The notes beneath the pieces were generated by a model that worked only from the letters and a program-made list of their open reading frames with translations, did no database searches and had not been told where the DNA came from. The position numbers were made by a program, and so were the translations under genes. A stretch of 47,809 nucleotides of DNA from Akkermansia sp. GTDB taxonomy: Bacteria; Verrucomicrobiota; Verrucomicrobiia; Verrucomicrobiales; Akkermansiaceae. Below are positions 10,501-18,587 of this stretch, piece by piece; position 1 is the first letter of the stretch; each line of letters begins with the position of its first letter. The DNA lies in the NCBI GenBank assembly GCA_017398765.1, contig JAFQEY010000083.1, forward strand, positions 1 to 47,809. The letters run 5' to 3'.

Positions 10501-13500
10501 GGCTGATGCCAATGCGCTGACGCTGTCCGGAGTTACTCTTACGAACAGCATAGACAACGCAGGGGGTAAACTGGTGCTCACCGGCACGATCAATGTGGTA
10601 TCGTCTGACTTCACAGTCGGCGAGAACGGCCCCGGGACAGGCGGTGGTAACGGCTATATGTCAGCGGTGCAAGTTTATCAGTTGGTGACGCACAATGCGA
10701 ATCTGGATGCAACGGGAGCCACCTGGCTATTGGATGGAGCAAGCAGCGGATTCTCCTATGCAGACGGTTCACTGACCGTGACCGGAGAACTGGATGCCAC
10801 TACCTATTGGGTAAATACGGGTACGGTTGTTTATGCTGATACGGATACGAGCTTTGATACAGCCACCACCATCAAGCTCAACGGTAACTCCGCAGACGGT
10901 GTTGATACGCTGCAGCTCAACACCTCCCCCGCAGAGGGGCTGAGCATCGTTGCTACGGAGGGGTCGTCCACTGTCATCAATCTTAACGGCAAGGATGTGG
11001 CACTGGATGCCGCGCAATTGGGAAACGGTGTTTCTGCCGCAACTGTCACGCTGATCGGTTCCGGTAAGTACTCTCAGTCGGCTTCCGGCAATGCTCTGTC
11101 TCTCAAAGTGGGGGGCGTGACAGACAGTGCCAACTGGACCGGTACGGTGTCTGTCTCCGGGAGAATTAACGGGTTGGATGCAGATGCGCTGGGAAATGCC
11201 AATTCATGGGTAGAGCTTAAGGGCGTTTCCGGTTATCCGATTAAGGCAGATACCATTAATACCAACATCCTTCTGACAAACAACGGAGATTCACCCGCTC
11301 TGAGTATTCTGAACGGATGGACAGGTTCTGTTGTGACCTTTGCCGGGCAGGTGTCCGGCAGTGGTGATATTGCGCGTAGTGCCGGTTCTGGCGGCACGCA
11401 GACATACGTCTTTGCCGGAGATGTTTCAGAATGGGACGGCTCATTCAAGAATACTGTGACGACGAATGGAACGATTGTCAAGTTTACCGGGGGTAGTGAT
11501 ATTAACGCAAGCTTTTATCGTTCCGGTAATTATAACCTTCAGGTGGTGGTTGACACCTCCGCTATAAGCGAACCTGAAACGGTAGTGATGAGTGGTTCTG
11601 TTACCGCCACGTCTCTGACTGTGGCGGAGGGAACAACGGTTAAGCTTACCGGCTCGCTTGCATTGGGTGGTGCATTGACTAGCAACGGTACCACGCAGCT
11701 GGCAGGAGATGCCGTCAATGGCGTGACTCTGGGGCAGGTGGGCGGAACCGGTGCTCTGGAAGTGCTCTCGGGAGATCTGACCATGACTGCCAAGTCGGAA
11801 ATCGGCACGCTCAGGATGGCTGCTGATGCCACCCTGAAGCTGGATTTGACCGCGCTGGGTGTGACTGACCTGAAGAACTGGAGTGCCGGACCGATGCTGA
11901 CCCTGGATACGCTTGAGTCTCTGACAACAGGCGGCGGGCTGAATATTTCAGCTCTGGTAAGTGAAGCTGCTCTGTTGACCCTGACAGATGGAGAATCAAA
12001 AGTACTGGCCAATATCACCAACTGTGGAGTAGAAGAGTTACATTTGTTCGTGAACGGTGACACTAGTTCTGTGCTGCCGCAAACAGATGGTTTCAAATAT
12101 GAATACAAGCTTGTGCAGGAGAACGGTGACACGCAGGTGCTGGTTACTGCTACTCGTGTGGCTGAAGGTTGGGCGGCTCAGGATACCGACCCTGATTCGC
12201 TTGCTGATACCACCTGGACGGATGCCGACAGTGAGGGAAGCAGCAAGTGGGGCGGCGCGGGCTCAATAGGTAAGTTCTATGGACACGGTGTAGACACGGT
12301 GTATATTGAGCGTGACGGCGTGACTACGGCGAGCTCCGTGGTGGTTTCGGCCTCGGCAGGCACCACGGATTACACCTTTGCCGGTGATGGTCTGCTGAAC
12401 GCTGCTTCTCTGGGCGTGAATAACGGTTCTCTGACCATTGATAACGTCGGTGTGACGACCACGGGTGATGCTGTTCTGTCTGATTCCGGTAAGCTTAAAG
12501 TGAATGCCGATAAGTCACTGACGGTGGGGGGCGATATGGGGGTTCTGGATACGGCCACCCTGGAAAACAGCGGTACGGTGACTGTAGACGGAACATTGTC
12601 CGTTGCTGCCGGAACTGAGGTGTCCAATGCCGGCACGCTGATTGTCGGTATGCTGGACGCTTCCGGTGCCGATATCAACAGTACAGGTACTCTTCAAACC
12701 GCAGGCGGGACTATCGGTTCACTCAGCGGTAAGGGTAACCTGGAAAACAGCGGTGAGCTGACGATTCAGAACTCCACCGAATTGCTGTCACTCAAGAACA
12801 GCGGTAGTCTTTCTGTTCTGGGGGATTTGGTGGTGAACTCACCCGTCACACAGGGGGGAACTGTACAGTCGGATAGCATTACCGTTACAGGTTCGGCTGC
12901 TTTCACCGCCGTGACCACCGATAGGTTAACAGCTGAATCTCTCAGCCTGACGACCGGCAGTATTACCACGCTTGATTCGAAATCTCTGACAGTGACCGGC
13001 AATGTAGCCGTGACTGAAAATCTGAACCTGAAGAAGCTTGCCGGATCCGGTAAGCTCACGGTGGGGAATAGCCTGACGCTGGAAGGAGCAGTCAGCTCAG
13101 AGGTTGATGTTGCCGCTGCGCAAGTTGTGCTGACCTCCGGTGCAGACCGCCTTGGCAGTGTGCAAACAGATATGGTGAGCATGGCAGAGGGGACTACGTT
13201 GAGCCTGACGCAGGCTTTGCTGGAGGTGGAGGATATTGCTGCCCTCAGTGGGGAGTCCGTCGGCATTTCCGTGAGTAACTCTGCCTTTGCCGCTTTGAGT
13301 AAGGATGAAGAAGGACGCTATACAGCGGCTGATTATCTGATTATAGATGGAGCATCATCGGACGCTGCATTTACCTATGCCAACTCCGGGCAGTTGCAGG
13401 CAATCCTGTCAACCGGGATGAGTGCCGGTCTTGAGGTGACGGATGGAGTGCTTTCCTTGAAAATTGCTGCCATTACAGATGCAAGCGGCAAGGAAGAGAG

Positions 13501-15874
13501 CATGATTTGGGATACCCGGCATGAGGCTGCCAACAATGGCTTTGTTATCAGTAGGGGAGCGGGCTTCTACAGATCATTGGACTATGTGCAGAAGGTACAG
13601 GTGCGGGAAGATACCATTTTTGACCTTTCCGCCGCCGCCGTGGGTGATTCCGTGGCAGGAAATACCAGTGAACCGCTTGCCGGGGTGTTTGTCCGCAATC
13701 TGAGCGGCGGTGGCAAATTGACCATCAAGGGTAATTCTGCCGAACAGGATGTGGCCACCCTCATGAATACGCCCGGAAGAGCGATTGATGCCGTGGCCCT
13801 GACGGCTGATGCCGCTACGGTCAACCTGGGGCTGCCGAAGGGTACCATAGGCTATCTGGAGAGCGATGCTGCCAGTGTGGGCCCCACTCTGGACGCTTTG
13901 AAACTGGTGAACCGCTCCGTGGTGAATGTGAACAGCAATACGGAGGTTCTGGGTGACACCGATGTGGCAGACTACACCCGTCTCAGTGTGAAGGAGGGCA
14001 ACATGCTGACCACCGGCATGCTGAGCGGCACGGATGAGGCAGAAATCAGCGGTGTCATACGCGTGACCAGAGGTGGTGTCTACACCGGTACCTATGATGA
14101 GGCCTCCGTTATCGCGGCGGCCGGCAGTAAGCTGCGCCTGCGCACGGGTGGTCGCCGTGGCTTGAGCATTTTGGCACAAAACGGTGGCTCTATGACGCTG
14201 GATTCTGCCGGACAGGATGGCCGGATGGATCATTTCTGCGTAGGCGCGAATCCCTATGCCCGAATGGCAGAGAATGGCGGTGCCTCGCTGAAATTGCTTA
14301 ACACCTCGTTGAGCGAAGGTGCCATTCACCACAGCACCATCACGCTGACGGAAGATGAGGGCAACTACATCAACGAGTCTGAAGTGAGTCTGTCGCTGGG
14401 TGCAGCGGAGACTGCTCGCACCCTCAGTACCCCCGGCAGCCCTGTGGTGATTGATGGTGTGGTGGATGTGCTCAACTCCTCCATCACGGTCAATATGCTG
14501 GGTAACACCGTGAAAGACGGTGTGCTGGAGGTGAATACCGCATCTGATAAAGATCTGACGCTGGCACGGCTCGTGACCGCCGGCACGGTGGAGGGCAACA
14601 CGGTGACTCTTGCCGGAACGCCGGAGGTAATGGCTCTGCTCAGCAAGTATTACACCAATGTCCGCCTGGAGAGCAACGGGGCAATCTTGGTTGACCGCGT
14701 GACGGACTACTACGGCTCGCGCCTCTCTGTGAGTAACAATGCCCGGGTGGGCATCTCCATGGCTGATGCCGCTCTGGTGAAGCTCAACCCGCAGGCAAAC
14801 CGCGCCGAGTATACCGAGCTGAGCGGTGTGCTGGATGCTTTGGATGCCGCTGTGGCTACCGGTAACAGTCAGGCGGCGGATGAACTGGGGGCTGCCGTGA
14901 GCGGTGCTTCCGTTGCTGCTCTGGGGGCTGCTGTGGCCGGTGATGTGGAACGCCAGTTGATGGGAATCCGCAACCGCACCACCACCATGGGCGTAGACCA
15001 GACGCAGGTGAACGAAAACATGCCCTACTTCAACGCCTGGATTAACGCTGAGGGCGACTTCCGCCGCATGGATGAGGATGGCACGGCTGCCGGCTATGAG
15101 CTGAGCTCCTGGGGCGGTACCGTGGGCTTTGATGTGGACATGACCCCGCGCCTTACCGTGGGCCTGGCTGCCACCGCCATGTATGGTGATTTCACCGCCA
15201 AGTCTGCTGACCATGCAGAGGGCGATCTGGACACCTACTACGTGACGGCCTTTGGCCGCTACGCTACCAACCGCTGGTCGCACACCTTTGTGGCCTCGGT
15301 CGGTATGGCCGATACCTCGCTCAAGCGCACGGTATCGCACGCCGGCGGCAGCTATAGTGCAGAGGGTGATGCAGAGGGGATGAGCTTCGGTTTCCTGTAT
15401 GAGTTGGGTTATGTGATAGCGATGAACGAAACTGCCACCGCCTGCCTGCAGCCCGTGTTCAACGTGATGTTGTCCCACAGCTCGCTGGACGGCTACGCGG
15501 AAGAGGGAGGAGATGCCGCACTCAAGATGGGCGGTGTGGATATGACCACCGTCACCTTCGGCATGGGTGCCCGTGCTCAGGCCATTGTGGGTACGAACCT
15601 CTACAACCGCTCCTCCATGGTGGAAGGCCGCGCTCTGCTTAAGCTGCGCACGGGTGACACCGAGGCAGAGGCTGAGAACTCTCTCTCTGCTGTTCCCGGT
15701 GCCATGGGCAGTGTGCAGTCCGCTGAAATAGGGACCATCGGTGTCGAACTCGGTGTTGGTATCACTATCCCCATGGGATTGGAAGGCGGAGCTGTCTTTG
15801 CGGATGCCTCCCTGGAACTCGGCGGTGGCTACACCAATATCAACGGAACGGTGGGTTACCGCATCAATTTCTAA
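4547..15874 (+). CDS. Giant type Va autotransporter adhesin
   Basis: A 3775-residue surface protein. The chosen ATG at 4547 gives a long signal sequence (MKLHLPTRLRAAVLACFAVV...) that may be cleaved near VAPQAEGAAFDS; the frame stays open up to 4442, but a promoter occupies that stretch. Most of the protein is a Gly/Ser/Thr/Asn-rich passenger with repeated short beta-strand motifs, as in beta-helices. It includes autotransporter passenger-type repeats such as LSGAGTITKTAPGTLTLNGT (near residue 675) and LGGDGKLVKEGEGTLDLIGT (near 960). From about residue 3490 a C-terminal barrel begins (YFNAWINAEGDFRRM, SSWGGTVGFDVDM, YGDFTAKSADHAEGD) and ends YRINF with the terminal Phe expected for BAM-assembled barrels. 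No protease triad or RGD is visible. Adhesion or aggregation is inferred from architecture. A G8 tract sits at 9442-9449. Confidence 0.93.
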   Translation: MKLHLPTRLRAAVLACFAVVTSFTTTLATGALAGGAFVVTATALVAPQAEGAAFDSITYGGDFWISDYRYSFILDDVGSNGTVVAAYWGNSATGNHGANGLKVTDNGDGTYSVALDNCNLNNTAIDATTTLTSNRGTTFDGLVLKTGVVYTVTANGIVGGDNGAKATITDVASGTASESGTYNSNMNGNQNPPYNKVNDAYAVNGSTALVWTGDMAAWKNTSGEVTALSADKVLYFDASESVSKTADVGGDVSVAGMKLYDNYTINATAAANIAAANGVTVVGGKTMTLSAADSNTSTNTVSADFSGGLAVSSGTWALSGAVNARSLAVNGGVLTLSGAVNLSGMNFAAADGDTVGVSAGAALTFADSAAINLGNLAADTAYKIFDLASGASLNGWDALTAENFIVNGAALNSTVYELTLTNGTFMYSMLVSDLTWNGGDSGVWDFTTACWTTGDSGSVFGNDVNVIFNNTASVEVQGAINAGKITVTSGNTLTLSASEGNSISVTDLDIQGSLQNSVAIAVSGNVTMADTASWTLTDGAAQVLTEAQFANVKNMEIQNGASLALSSITTGQNETVDATQLSGAGNVILKLRGDNGVNFNLANFAGDIRVEKADGQASARLQLNNSVFHADSTIILQTNGDLVFNGTGTEINNDIVAEGTTKFFVNSGKSATINSDLSGAGTITKTAPGTLTLNGTVTVSEFISEGGTTNISGGSITAFKTQDGTTNVLTGSFGDIRTSGGTTNVHGGTVANWLDVRGGTVNLSGGTSAHLGVGQGGTLNVTGAHTTGQLRMSEQGVGNVNIRNGADLVITGSENGVNTSRTILISHWGHSSTLLQEGGIMTAEDAVVFTSWTGTGTYKVTGGTATVKGISFFAQSNQIRGSFLLGEADTGYGRVNIGSEGISKVSGDAVDVKLGNGTLGATADWTMGFDSGATSANVQLIGTDGGTVFDTMGHTVTVNTTLGGDGKLVKEGEGTLDLIGTVTSTGSVIAKGGMLNIKSAGPNSFSTMEVAEGGALTIETDAVANVENLKLVAPLTNKGTLTISGSLTVDLSGFTPETGSGAISYVDSAGNTSDNGYRTGNFTYKLIDNTGTLNDDAITSVVGSDGTYADGILTTTTPDYSNYWVNTTVNAVALGEGKKYRLNGGLLTVSVDANNILRTAEGADGTIDLTTDASLGNNESTVVTGKLKITGATLSLGSNKADIIDISSFSSLELDNGTIDYHGANTTFNNVTVAETGGTIAIEDMKGDGGACDTMTLAGTTTLSENGTLAIKSTEWKYKVNIEALTGNGNISMASSSERDNAAVLTINSFSAEVDSVPTSFGGAITVTKNTGSATLNATIDNAVSSKGLNLVNGAVANMAIQTGGSWSGAVNVTGAGNSLTSTTGGMNLSQLNVTEGAALDLNGSVSALLMNQAGTVDIADMVLTDGAVLTYGNAANLLSVTDGMLAGSVVIASGLTLTDSGVNLGLSSAIAKENIDISAYTGANLTVKGESWYLQMVGVRYYWEGDRDNSIGTRDFWGEAKWSQTDDSTDNLVNLPGTLDDVVVVFSNGGEADRNNTMILNGAKTVAGVEISNGYYLFRSVDSGNGNLVSRGDLLLGTNAHLTQELRMSANNLMMDSNSSLVIGNEFVLSEGGDVVVVGDSAAITLKTGRNLTADTLDISTAGASLALSGGGDANSTNAVSLNSIKLGSGATLSLLNGSSNLTAAASSLSLGADAAILIEEGQVLDLTAINFGLKGEEFGQLLNAASGAGTLKVKADASDEANPTIMMVGDINVSTNVEMGQLKLNSNAGSGNYTLTIGANGSLKVGGEPNAGEIPAIGDDAGHPGVLNIESTATVKVDGGHLSAEHIKLGHSVSGYTGTLELSSTEGGSIITGSITLRNDSGNFTMSGGKLTITSSAGIGAGVDTTITGGILEASDASGWGVTGASVGGAAVYADSVGNVTMTDTTITGDIFGNGKLVLAGTVTTTAPATVSTATVGGITLTTADANALTLSGVTLTNSIDNAGGKLVLTGTINVVSSDFTVGENGPGTGGGNGYMSAVQVYQLVTHNANLDATGATWLLDGASSGFSYADGSLTVTGELDATTYWVNTGTVVYADTDTSFDTATTIKLNGNSADGVDTLQLNTSPAEGLSIVATEGSSTVINLNGKDVALDAAQLGNGVSAATVTLIGSGKYSQSASGNALSLKVGGVTDSANWTGTVSVSGRINGLDADALGNANSWVELKGVSGYPIKADTINTNILLTNNGDSPALSILNGWTGSVVTFAGQVSGSGDIARSAGSGGTQTYVFAGDVSEWDGSFKNTVTTNGTIVKFTGGSDINASFYRSGNYNLQVVVDTSAISEPETVVMSGSVTATSLTVAEGTTVKLTGSLALGGALTSNGTTQLAGDAVNGVTLGQVGGTGALEVLSGDLTMTAKSEIGTLRMAADATLKLDLTALGVTDLKNWSAGPMLTLDTLESLTTGGGLNISALVSEAALLTLTDGESKVLANITNCGVEELHLFVNGDTSSVLPQTDGFKYEYKLVQENGDTQVLVTATRVAEGWAAQDTDPDSLADTTWTDADSEGSSKWGGAGSIGKFYGHGVDTVYIERDGVTTASSVVVSASAGTTDYTFAGDGLLNAASLGVNNGSLTIDNVGVTTTGDAVLSDSGKLKVNADKSLTVGGDMGVLDTATLENSGTVTVDGTLSVAAGTEVSNAGTLIVGMLDASGADINSTGTLQTAGGTIGSLSGKGNLENSGELTIQNSTELLSLKNSGSLSVLGDLVVNSPVTQGGTVQSDSITVTGSAAFTAVTTDRLTAESLSLTTGSITTLDSKSLTVTGNVAVTENLNLKKLAGSGKLTVGNSLTLEGAVSSEVDVAAAQVVLTSGADRLGSVQTDMVSMAEGTTLSLTQALLEVEDIAALSGESVGISVSNSAFAALSKDEEGRYTAADYLIIDGASSDAAFTYANSGQLQAILSTGMSAGLEVTDGVLSLKIAAITDASGKEESMIWDTRHEAANNGFVISRGAGFYRSLDYVQKVQVREDTIFDLSAAAVGDSVAGNTSEPLAGVFVRNLSGGGKLTIKGNSAEQDVATLMNTPGRAIDAVALTADAATVNLGLPKGTIGYLESDAASVGPTLDALKLVNRSVVNVNSNTEVLGDTDVADYTRLSVKEGNMLTTGMLSGTDEAEISGVIRVTRGGVYTGTYDEASVIAAAGSKLRLRTGGRRGLSILAQNGGSMTLDSAGQDGRMDHFCVGANPYARMAENGGASLKLLNTSLSEGAIHHSTITLTEDEGNYINESEVSLSLGAAETARTLSTPGSPVVIDGVVDVLNSSITVNMLGNTVKDGVLEVNTASDKDLTLARLVTAGTVEGNTVTLAGTPEVMALLSKYYTNVRLESNGAILVDRVTDYYGSRLSVSNNARVGISMADAALVKLNPQANRAEYTELSGVLDALDAAVATGNSQAADELGAAVSGASVAALGAAVAGDVERQLMGIRNRTTTMGVDQTQVNENMPYFNAWINAEGDFRRMDEDGTAAGYELSSWGGTVGFDVDMTPRLTVGLAATAMYGDFTAKSADHAEGDLDTYYVTAFGRYATNRWSHTFVASVGMADTSLKRTVSHAGGSYSAEGDAEGMSFGFLYELGYVIAMNETATACLQPVFNVMLSHSSLDGYAEEGGDAALKMGGVDMTTVTFGMGARAQAIVGTNLYNRSSMVEGRALLKLRTGDTEAEAENSLSAVPGAMGSVQSAEIGTIGVELGVGITIPMGLEGGAVFADASLELGGGYTNINGTVGYRINF

Positions 15875-15890
15875 CCACTCACAATTCACT

Positions 15891-15918
15891 GTCCCGCCGC
15901 CGCATGCGGCGGCGGGAC
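15891..15918. repeat. Perfect 28-bp GC palindrome after the autotransporter gene
   Basis: A fully self-complementary 28-mer starting GTCCCGCCGC and centred on GCATGC, 16 bp after the stop codon. As RNA it would form a very stable hairpin that could protect the long mRNA 3' end. No T-run follows directly. Confidence 0.75.
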
Positions 15919-15928
15919 GCGTGCGTGA

Positions 15929-15960
15929 TTCCCACCTGTCCGTTGGTGGGATTTTTTTTC
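15929..15960 (+). terminator. Rho-independent terminator of the autotransporter
   Basis: Stem TCCCACC / GGTGGGA (15930-15936 with 15945-15951), an 8-nt loop, then eight T residues (15952-15959). It directly follows the GC palindrome. Confidence 0.85.
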
Positions 15961-16062
15961 CCCCGGTGCTGTTCACTTCTGCAAACGGATATTTGCTTTT
16001 CAATTGATTCCGCGTTTTTGGAGCTCTCTTTCGGAATCCCCGAAAGGTGGCTGATTTTGCGC

Positions 16063-16091
16063 TTGCGTGGGAAGCGGGGATGGGGTATGAT
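16063..16091 (+). promoter_or_regulatory. Promoter of the hslO operon
   Basis: TTGCGT (16063-16068), 17 bp, TATGAT (16086-16091). It lies downstream of the first in-frame ATG (16047), so translation should start at 16119, leaving a leader of about 20 nt without a Shine-Dalgarno sequence. Confidence 0.7.
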
Positions 16092-16118
16092 GTAACCCAG
16101 AAAAACAAACTTTTTTCC

Positions 16119-16928
16119 ATGTCGAGCCAACAGGAAGCAGTAGCGGAATTCACCACGGTGCAGGCGGTATTTGTGCGGCAGCGCAACTGTCTGTTGCTGT
16201 GTGCTGATATGTCACCTCTGTATGTGGATTACTATCTGCACCTCATGCAGCACGGGTTGCGCCATGCGGAGACGGAGGATGCGGTAGTGAAGAAGTTGCT
16301 GGCGTATTTCACGCTGCATCTGGTTTCTCGCCCCTGGCAGGAGTATCATGCCTGGACCTTTAATACCTGTGCTCCCAGTTGCGCCAATTATTTCATCTCC
16401 GGTTCCTCCGTGGATGAGGAAGTGGTGTGTCGCGCGTTCACCGAAGGAGTGAGAGAAACGGAGACCAACATGCTTTTTGCCCAGAATCTGGTGGCAAATA
16501 AAGCACCGCAGACCTCTGCCATTACGCTGGGTAACGGCAGTGTGGAAGACTGGGTGGAGGCATACTATCGCCAGAGTGAGCAGCGGATGGCGCGTGCGTT
16601 TGATTTGGGTAATGACCGCTTTGCTCTGCTGACGGCACAGCCCGGTGCTGACCACGATTGGCTGGAAGCACTCACGGCAGAGGATGTGCAGCGCATCGAT
16701 GCCGTGGAGCAGACAAAGCTGTTGGAGTCCCGCAAGTTCTATTTCCGCTGCGGGTGTACCGTGGATAAGATTTTGCCGATTATTCGCTCCATGCGCCACA
16801 GCTTTGCCGACCAGCTGTCTGAACAGGGCTTTGTGGAGGCCTCCTGCCCACGCTGCGGGGCTGCCTACAAGGTGACCTGCGAGATGCTGGAGGGAGGTGC
16901 TGAGCCGGATTCGCCTGAGACTCCCTGA
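16119..16928 (+). CDS. hslO: Hsp33-family redox-regulated chaperone
   Basis: A 269-residue cytoplasmic holdase. Hsp33 is activated when oxidants release zinc from its C-terminal cysteines. The signature is complete: CGC at 211-213 and CPRC at 243-246, spaced 29 residues between the inner cysteines as in the family (CXC-X27-32-CXXC). The core carries VCRAFTEGVRETETNMLFAQ and LLTAQPGADHDWLEAL, fitting the family's central fold; the N-terminal part is divergent. The ATG at 16119 is chosen over 16047 because a well-spaced promoter (16063-16091) lies between them. The next gene begins directly after the stop codon, so the two are translationally linked. Extra cysteines occur at positions 24, 28, 84, 88 and 104. 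The family call is strong despite the weak N-terminal likeness. Confidence 0.85.
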   Translation: MSSQQEAVAEFTTVQAVFVRQRNCLLLCADMSPLYVDYYLHLMQHGLRHAETEDAVVKKLLAYFTLHLVSRPWQEYHAWTFNTCAPSCANYFISGSSVDEEVVCRAFTEGVRETETNMLFAQNLVANKAPQTSAITLGNGSVEDWVEAYYRQSEQRMARAFDLGNDRFALLTAQPGADHDWLEALTAEDVQRIDAVEQTKLLESRKFYFRCGCTVDKILPIIRSMRHSFADQLSEQGFVEASCPRCGAAYKVTCEMLEGGAEPDSPETP

Positions 16929-17636
16929 ATGCCCTTTTCGCTGACGATGAAAGGACTTTTTCCACTTCTGCCGCTTATGCTGCTGGGCGCGTGTACCCCG
17001 GTGCGCACCGTCTATGACAAGTACGGTGAGGAAGTAAAGGAGAGCGATGGTGCCACGCAATCTGACCTCAATTCCCGCTTTGAAAAAGAGTTCGAGTCCG
17101 CGTTCATGGAAAAAAAGGGGAAGGACGGTGTGCCGCAAACCTCTTCCAACCGCGTCAGCTCTTTCCAGAAACAGTTGGATGAATCCAGAAAAATTCAGGA
17201 TGAATACCACACCAAAAGCTACGGGGCCATCCGTGAAAACGATTCACGCTCCGTCATCTACAGCGGTGCTGGCGCGGATTCCCGCTATTCCCGCGATTCC
17301 GACCGCCGCGAAAAAGATAGAAAGATGGCATACGGTAGTGATATGCGCCCGGATTTCATGAATCCTACCCACGGTATCAGCCACTCTTCCCGCTATGGGG
17401 CGGACAGCTCCGACCGCTCTTCCATGGATGGGGTGCAGGCTCCCCGGTATCATGACTCATCTTATGCCACCACGGGATCCGCATACAGCACCGCTGATTC
17501 TGATTGGTACACGGAGGCTCGGCGTAACAAAACGCCGCAGCCGGATATCACCAACTTCCGTGATTATTACCGACAGAGTATCAAGAGTACGCGCGAGTTG
17601 CTGGGGCGGGACAAAAAAGCGGAGGAGGGAGAATAA
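16929..17636 (+). CDS. Predicted lipoprotein of unknown function
   Basis: A 235-residue protein with a lipoprotein signal: a short hydrophobic stretch and the lipobox LLGAC (Cys at about residue 22), followed by TPVRTVYDKYGEEV. The mature part is highly charged and low in hydrophobics. It is rich in Arg, Asp, Ser and Tyr (SRYSRDSDRREKDRKMAYGSD, HSSRYGADSSDRSSMDG), suggests disorder, and has no domain I recognise. The start could be 16929 (abutting the hslO stop) or the in-frame ATG at 16947 (MKGLFPLL), which gives a more usual signal peptide. No Shine-Dalgarno decides. It is followed 18 bp later by the SecD-like gene, so these two envelope proteins share the hslO transcript. Confidence 0.8.
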   Translation: MPFSLTMKGLFPLLPLMLLGACTPVRTVYDKYGEEVKESDGATQSDLNSRFEKEFESAFMEKKGKDGVPQTSSNRVSSFQKQLDESRKIQDEYHTKSYGAIRENDSRSVIYSGAGADSRYSRDSDRREKDRKMAYGSDMRPDFMNPTHGISHSSRYGADSSDRSSMDGVQAPRYHDSSYATTGSAYSTADSDWYTEARRNKTPQPDITNFRDYYRQSIKSTRELLGRDKKAEEGE

Positions 17637-17654
17637 GCATTCTACGGACTCAGT

Positions 17655-18587
17655 ATGCTCAGGTCACTTCTCCTTTGTTTTAGTGCTGCGGCGGTAACGT
17701 ATCCCGGTTCGGTGGCAAGCGGGGCGGAAATAGATTTTATGGTGCCGGAGCCGCAGCCGCCCGTGCATGTGTTGCAGCTGCGGTCTGAACCGCCCGCCGG
17801 GAAGCAGTGGACTGAGCTTCAGCAGCGGGAGTTTCTGCGTTGCGTGGCAGAGCGGGTGCGGTTGCTGTTGCCCGGGGAGCCGGCTCCGCGTCTGGTGAGG
17901 AAAGAGCATGAGGTGTTCCTGCATCTGTACGGTAAGAGCCGGCCCCGGCAGGCTGATGCGGTGGCAACACTCTTGCAACATAGTCTCAACCGCCGTGTGC
18001 AGACATATTTTCTGCCCGTTCATCCCCATCAGCAGGAGCTGTTGCAGCGTCCGGTAATCAGGACTCTTATTGCCCGTTATGAATCAGATATCACCGCGTG
18101 GATGGAAGGTGACCGCAGCTCCCCGCCTCCGCGGCTTCCGCAGTTGCCGGATTCCGGAGACACTGCCGGATATATGCTGGCGGAGCAGCCCGGGGTCATG
18201 GAGGGCGGTATTATTGCTTACGGCTATCTCATTGTGCGCGCTCCGGAGATTATCCGCAGTGAGGGCTTGTTAGTCAGCAATGAAGATGTGGAAGAGGCGG
18301 AGATTGCCGCCGGAAGCGTTATGCAGCAGCAGCAGGGGGTACGCATTTGCCTGAACCCCACAGCAGCACCCCGTCTGCATAAGCTCACGCTCCCACTGGC
18401 GCGCCGGGGTGGGCAGATTGCACTGGTGAGTGATGGCGCGGTGCTGGCTGTTGCCACGGTGCCTGCTCCGCTTAGCCGGGAGTTTATCCTTACCGCAGTG
18501 GACGCTCATGATATGGTGTTTGCCCTGCTGCCGCCATTGCCGGCTAATGTGAAGCTGGCACCAACCAACACTCAGGGCAGCAGATAA
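17655..18587 (+). CDS. Exported soluble protein resembling the SecD periplasmic (P1) domain
   Basis: A 310-residue protein with an N-terminal signal-like segment (MLRSLLLCFSAAAVTYPGSVASGA), cleaved near SGAEID. The body resembles the large periplasmic P1 region of SecD. RVRLLLPGEPAPRL...EVFLHLYGKSRPRQADAVATLLQHSLNRRVQTYFLPV fits the base part. YLIVRAPEIIRSEGLLVSNEDVEEAE...GVRICLNPTAAPRLHKLT...GGQIALVSDGAVLAVATVPAPL fits the head (in SecD: V.F.L...GA..F..LT...G..LAIVLDG.V..AP.I). The C-terminal transmembrane domain of SecD is absent, so it cannot form the proton-driven channel. A periplasmic role near secretion or protein folding is inference. Third gene of the hslO unit; its 3' end overlaps the convergent gene by 16 bp. 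No terminator is visible. Confidence 0.7.
   Translation: MLRSLLLCFSAAAVTYPGSVASGAEIDFMVPEPQPPVHVLQLRSEPPAGKQWTELQQREFLRCVAERVRLLLPGEPAPRLVRKEHEVFLHLYGKSRPRQADAVATLLQHSLNRRVQTYFLPVHPHQQELLQRPVIRTLIARYESDITAWMEGDRSSPPPRLPQLPDSGDTAGYMLAEQPGVMEGGIIAYGYLIVRAPEIIRSEGLLVSNEDVEEAEIAAGSVMQQQQGVRICLNPTAAPRLHKLTLPLARRGGQIALVSDGAVLAVATVPAPLSREFILTAVDAHDMVFALLPPLPANVKLAPTNTQGSR

Noticed and set aside
13574..16186. 870-codon minus-strand frame opposite the autotransporter barrel
   Set aside because: It is antisense to the barrel and the terminator; its composition mirrors the repeats on the other strand.
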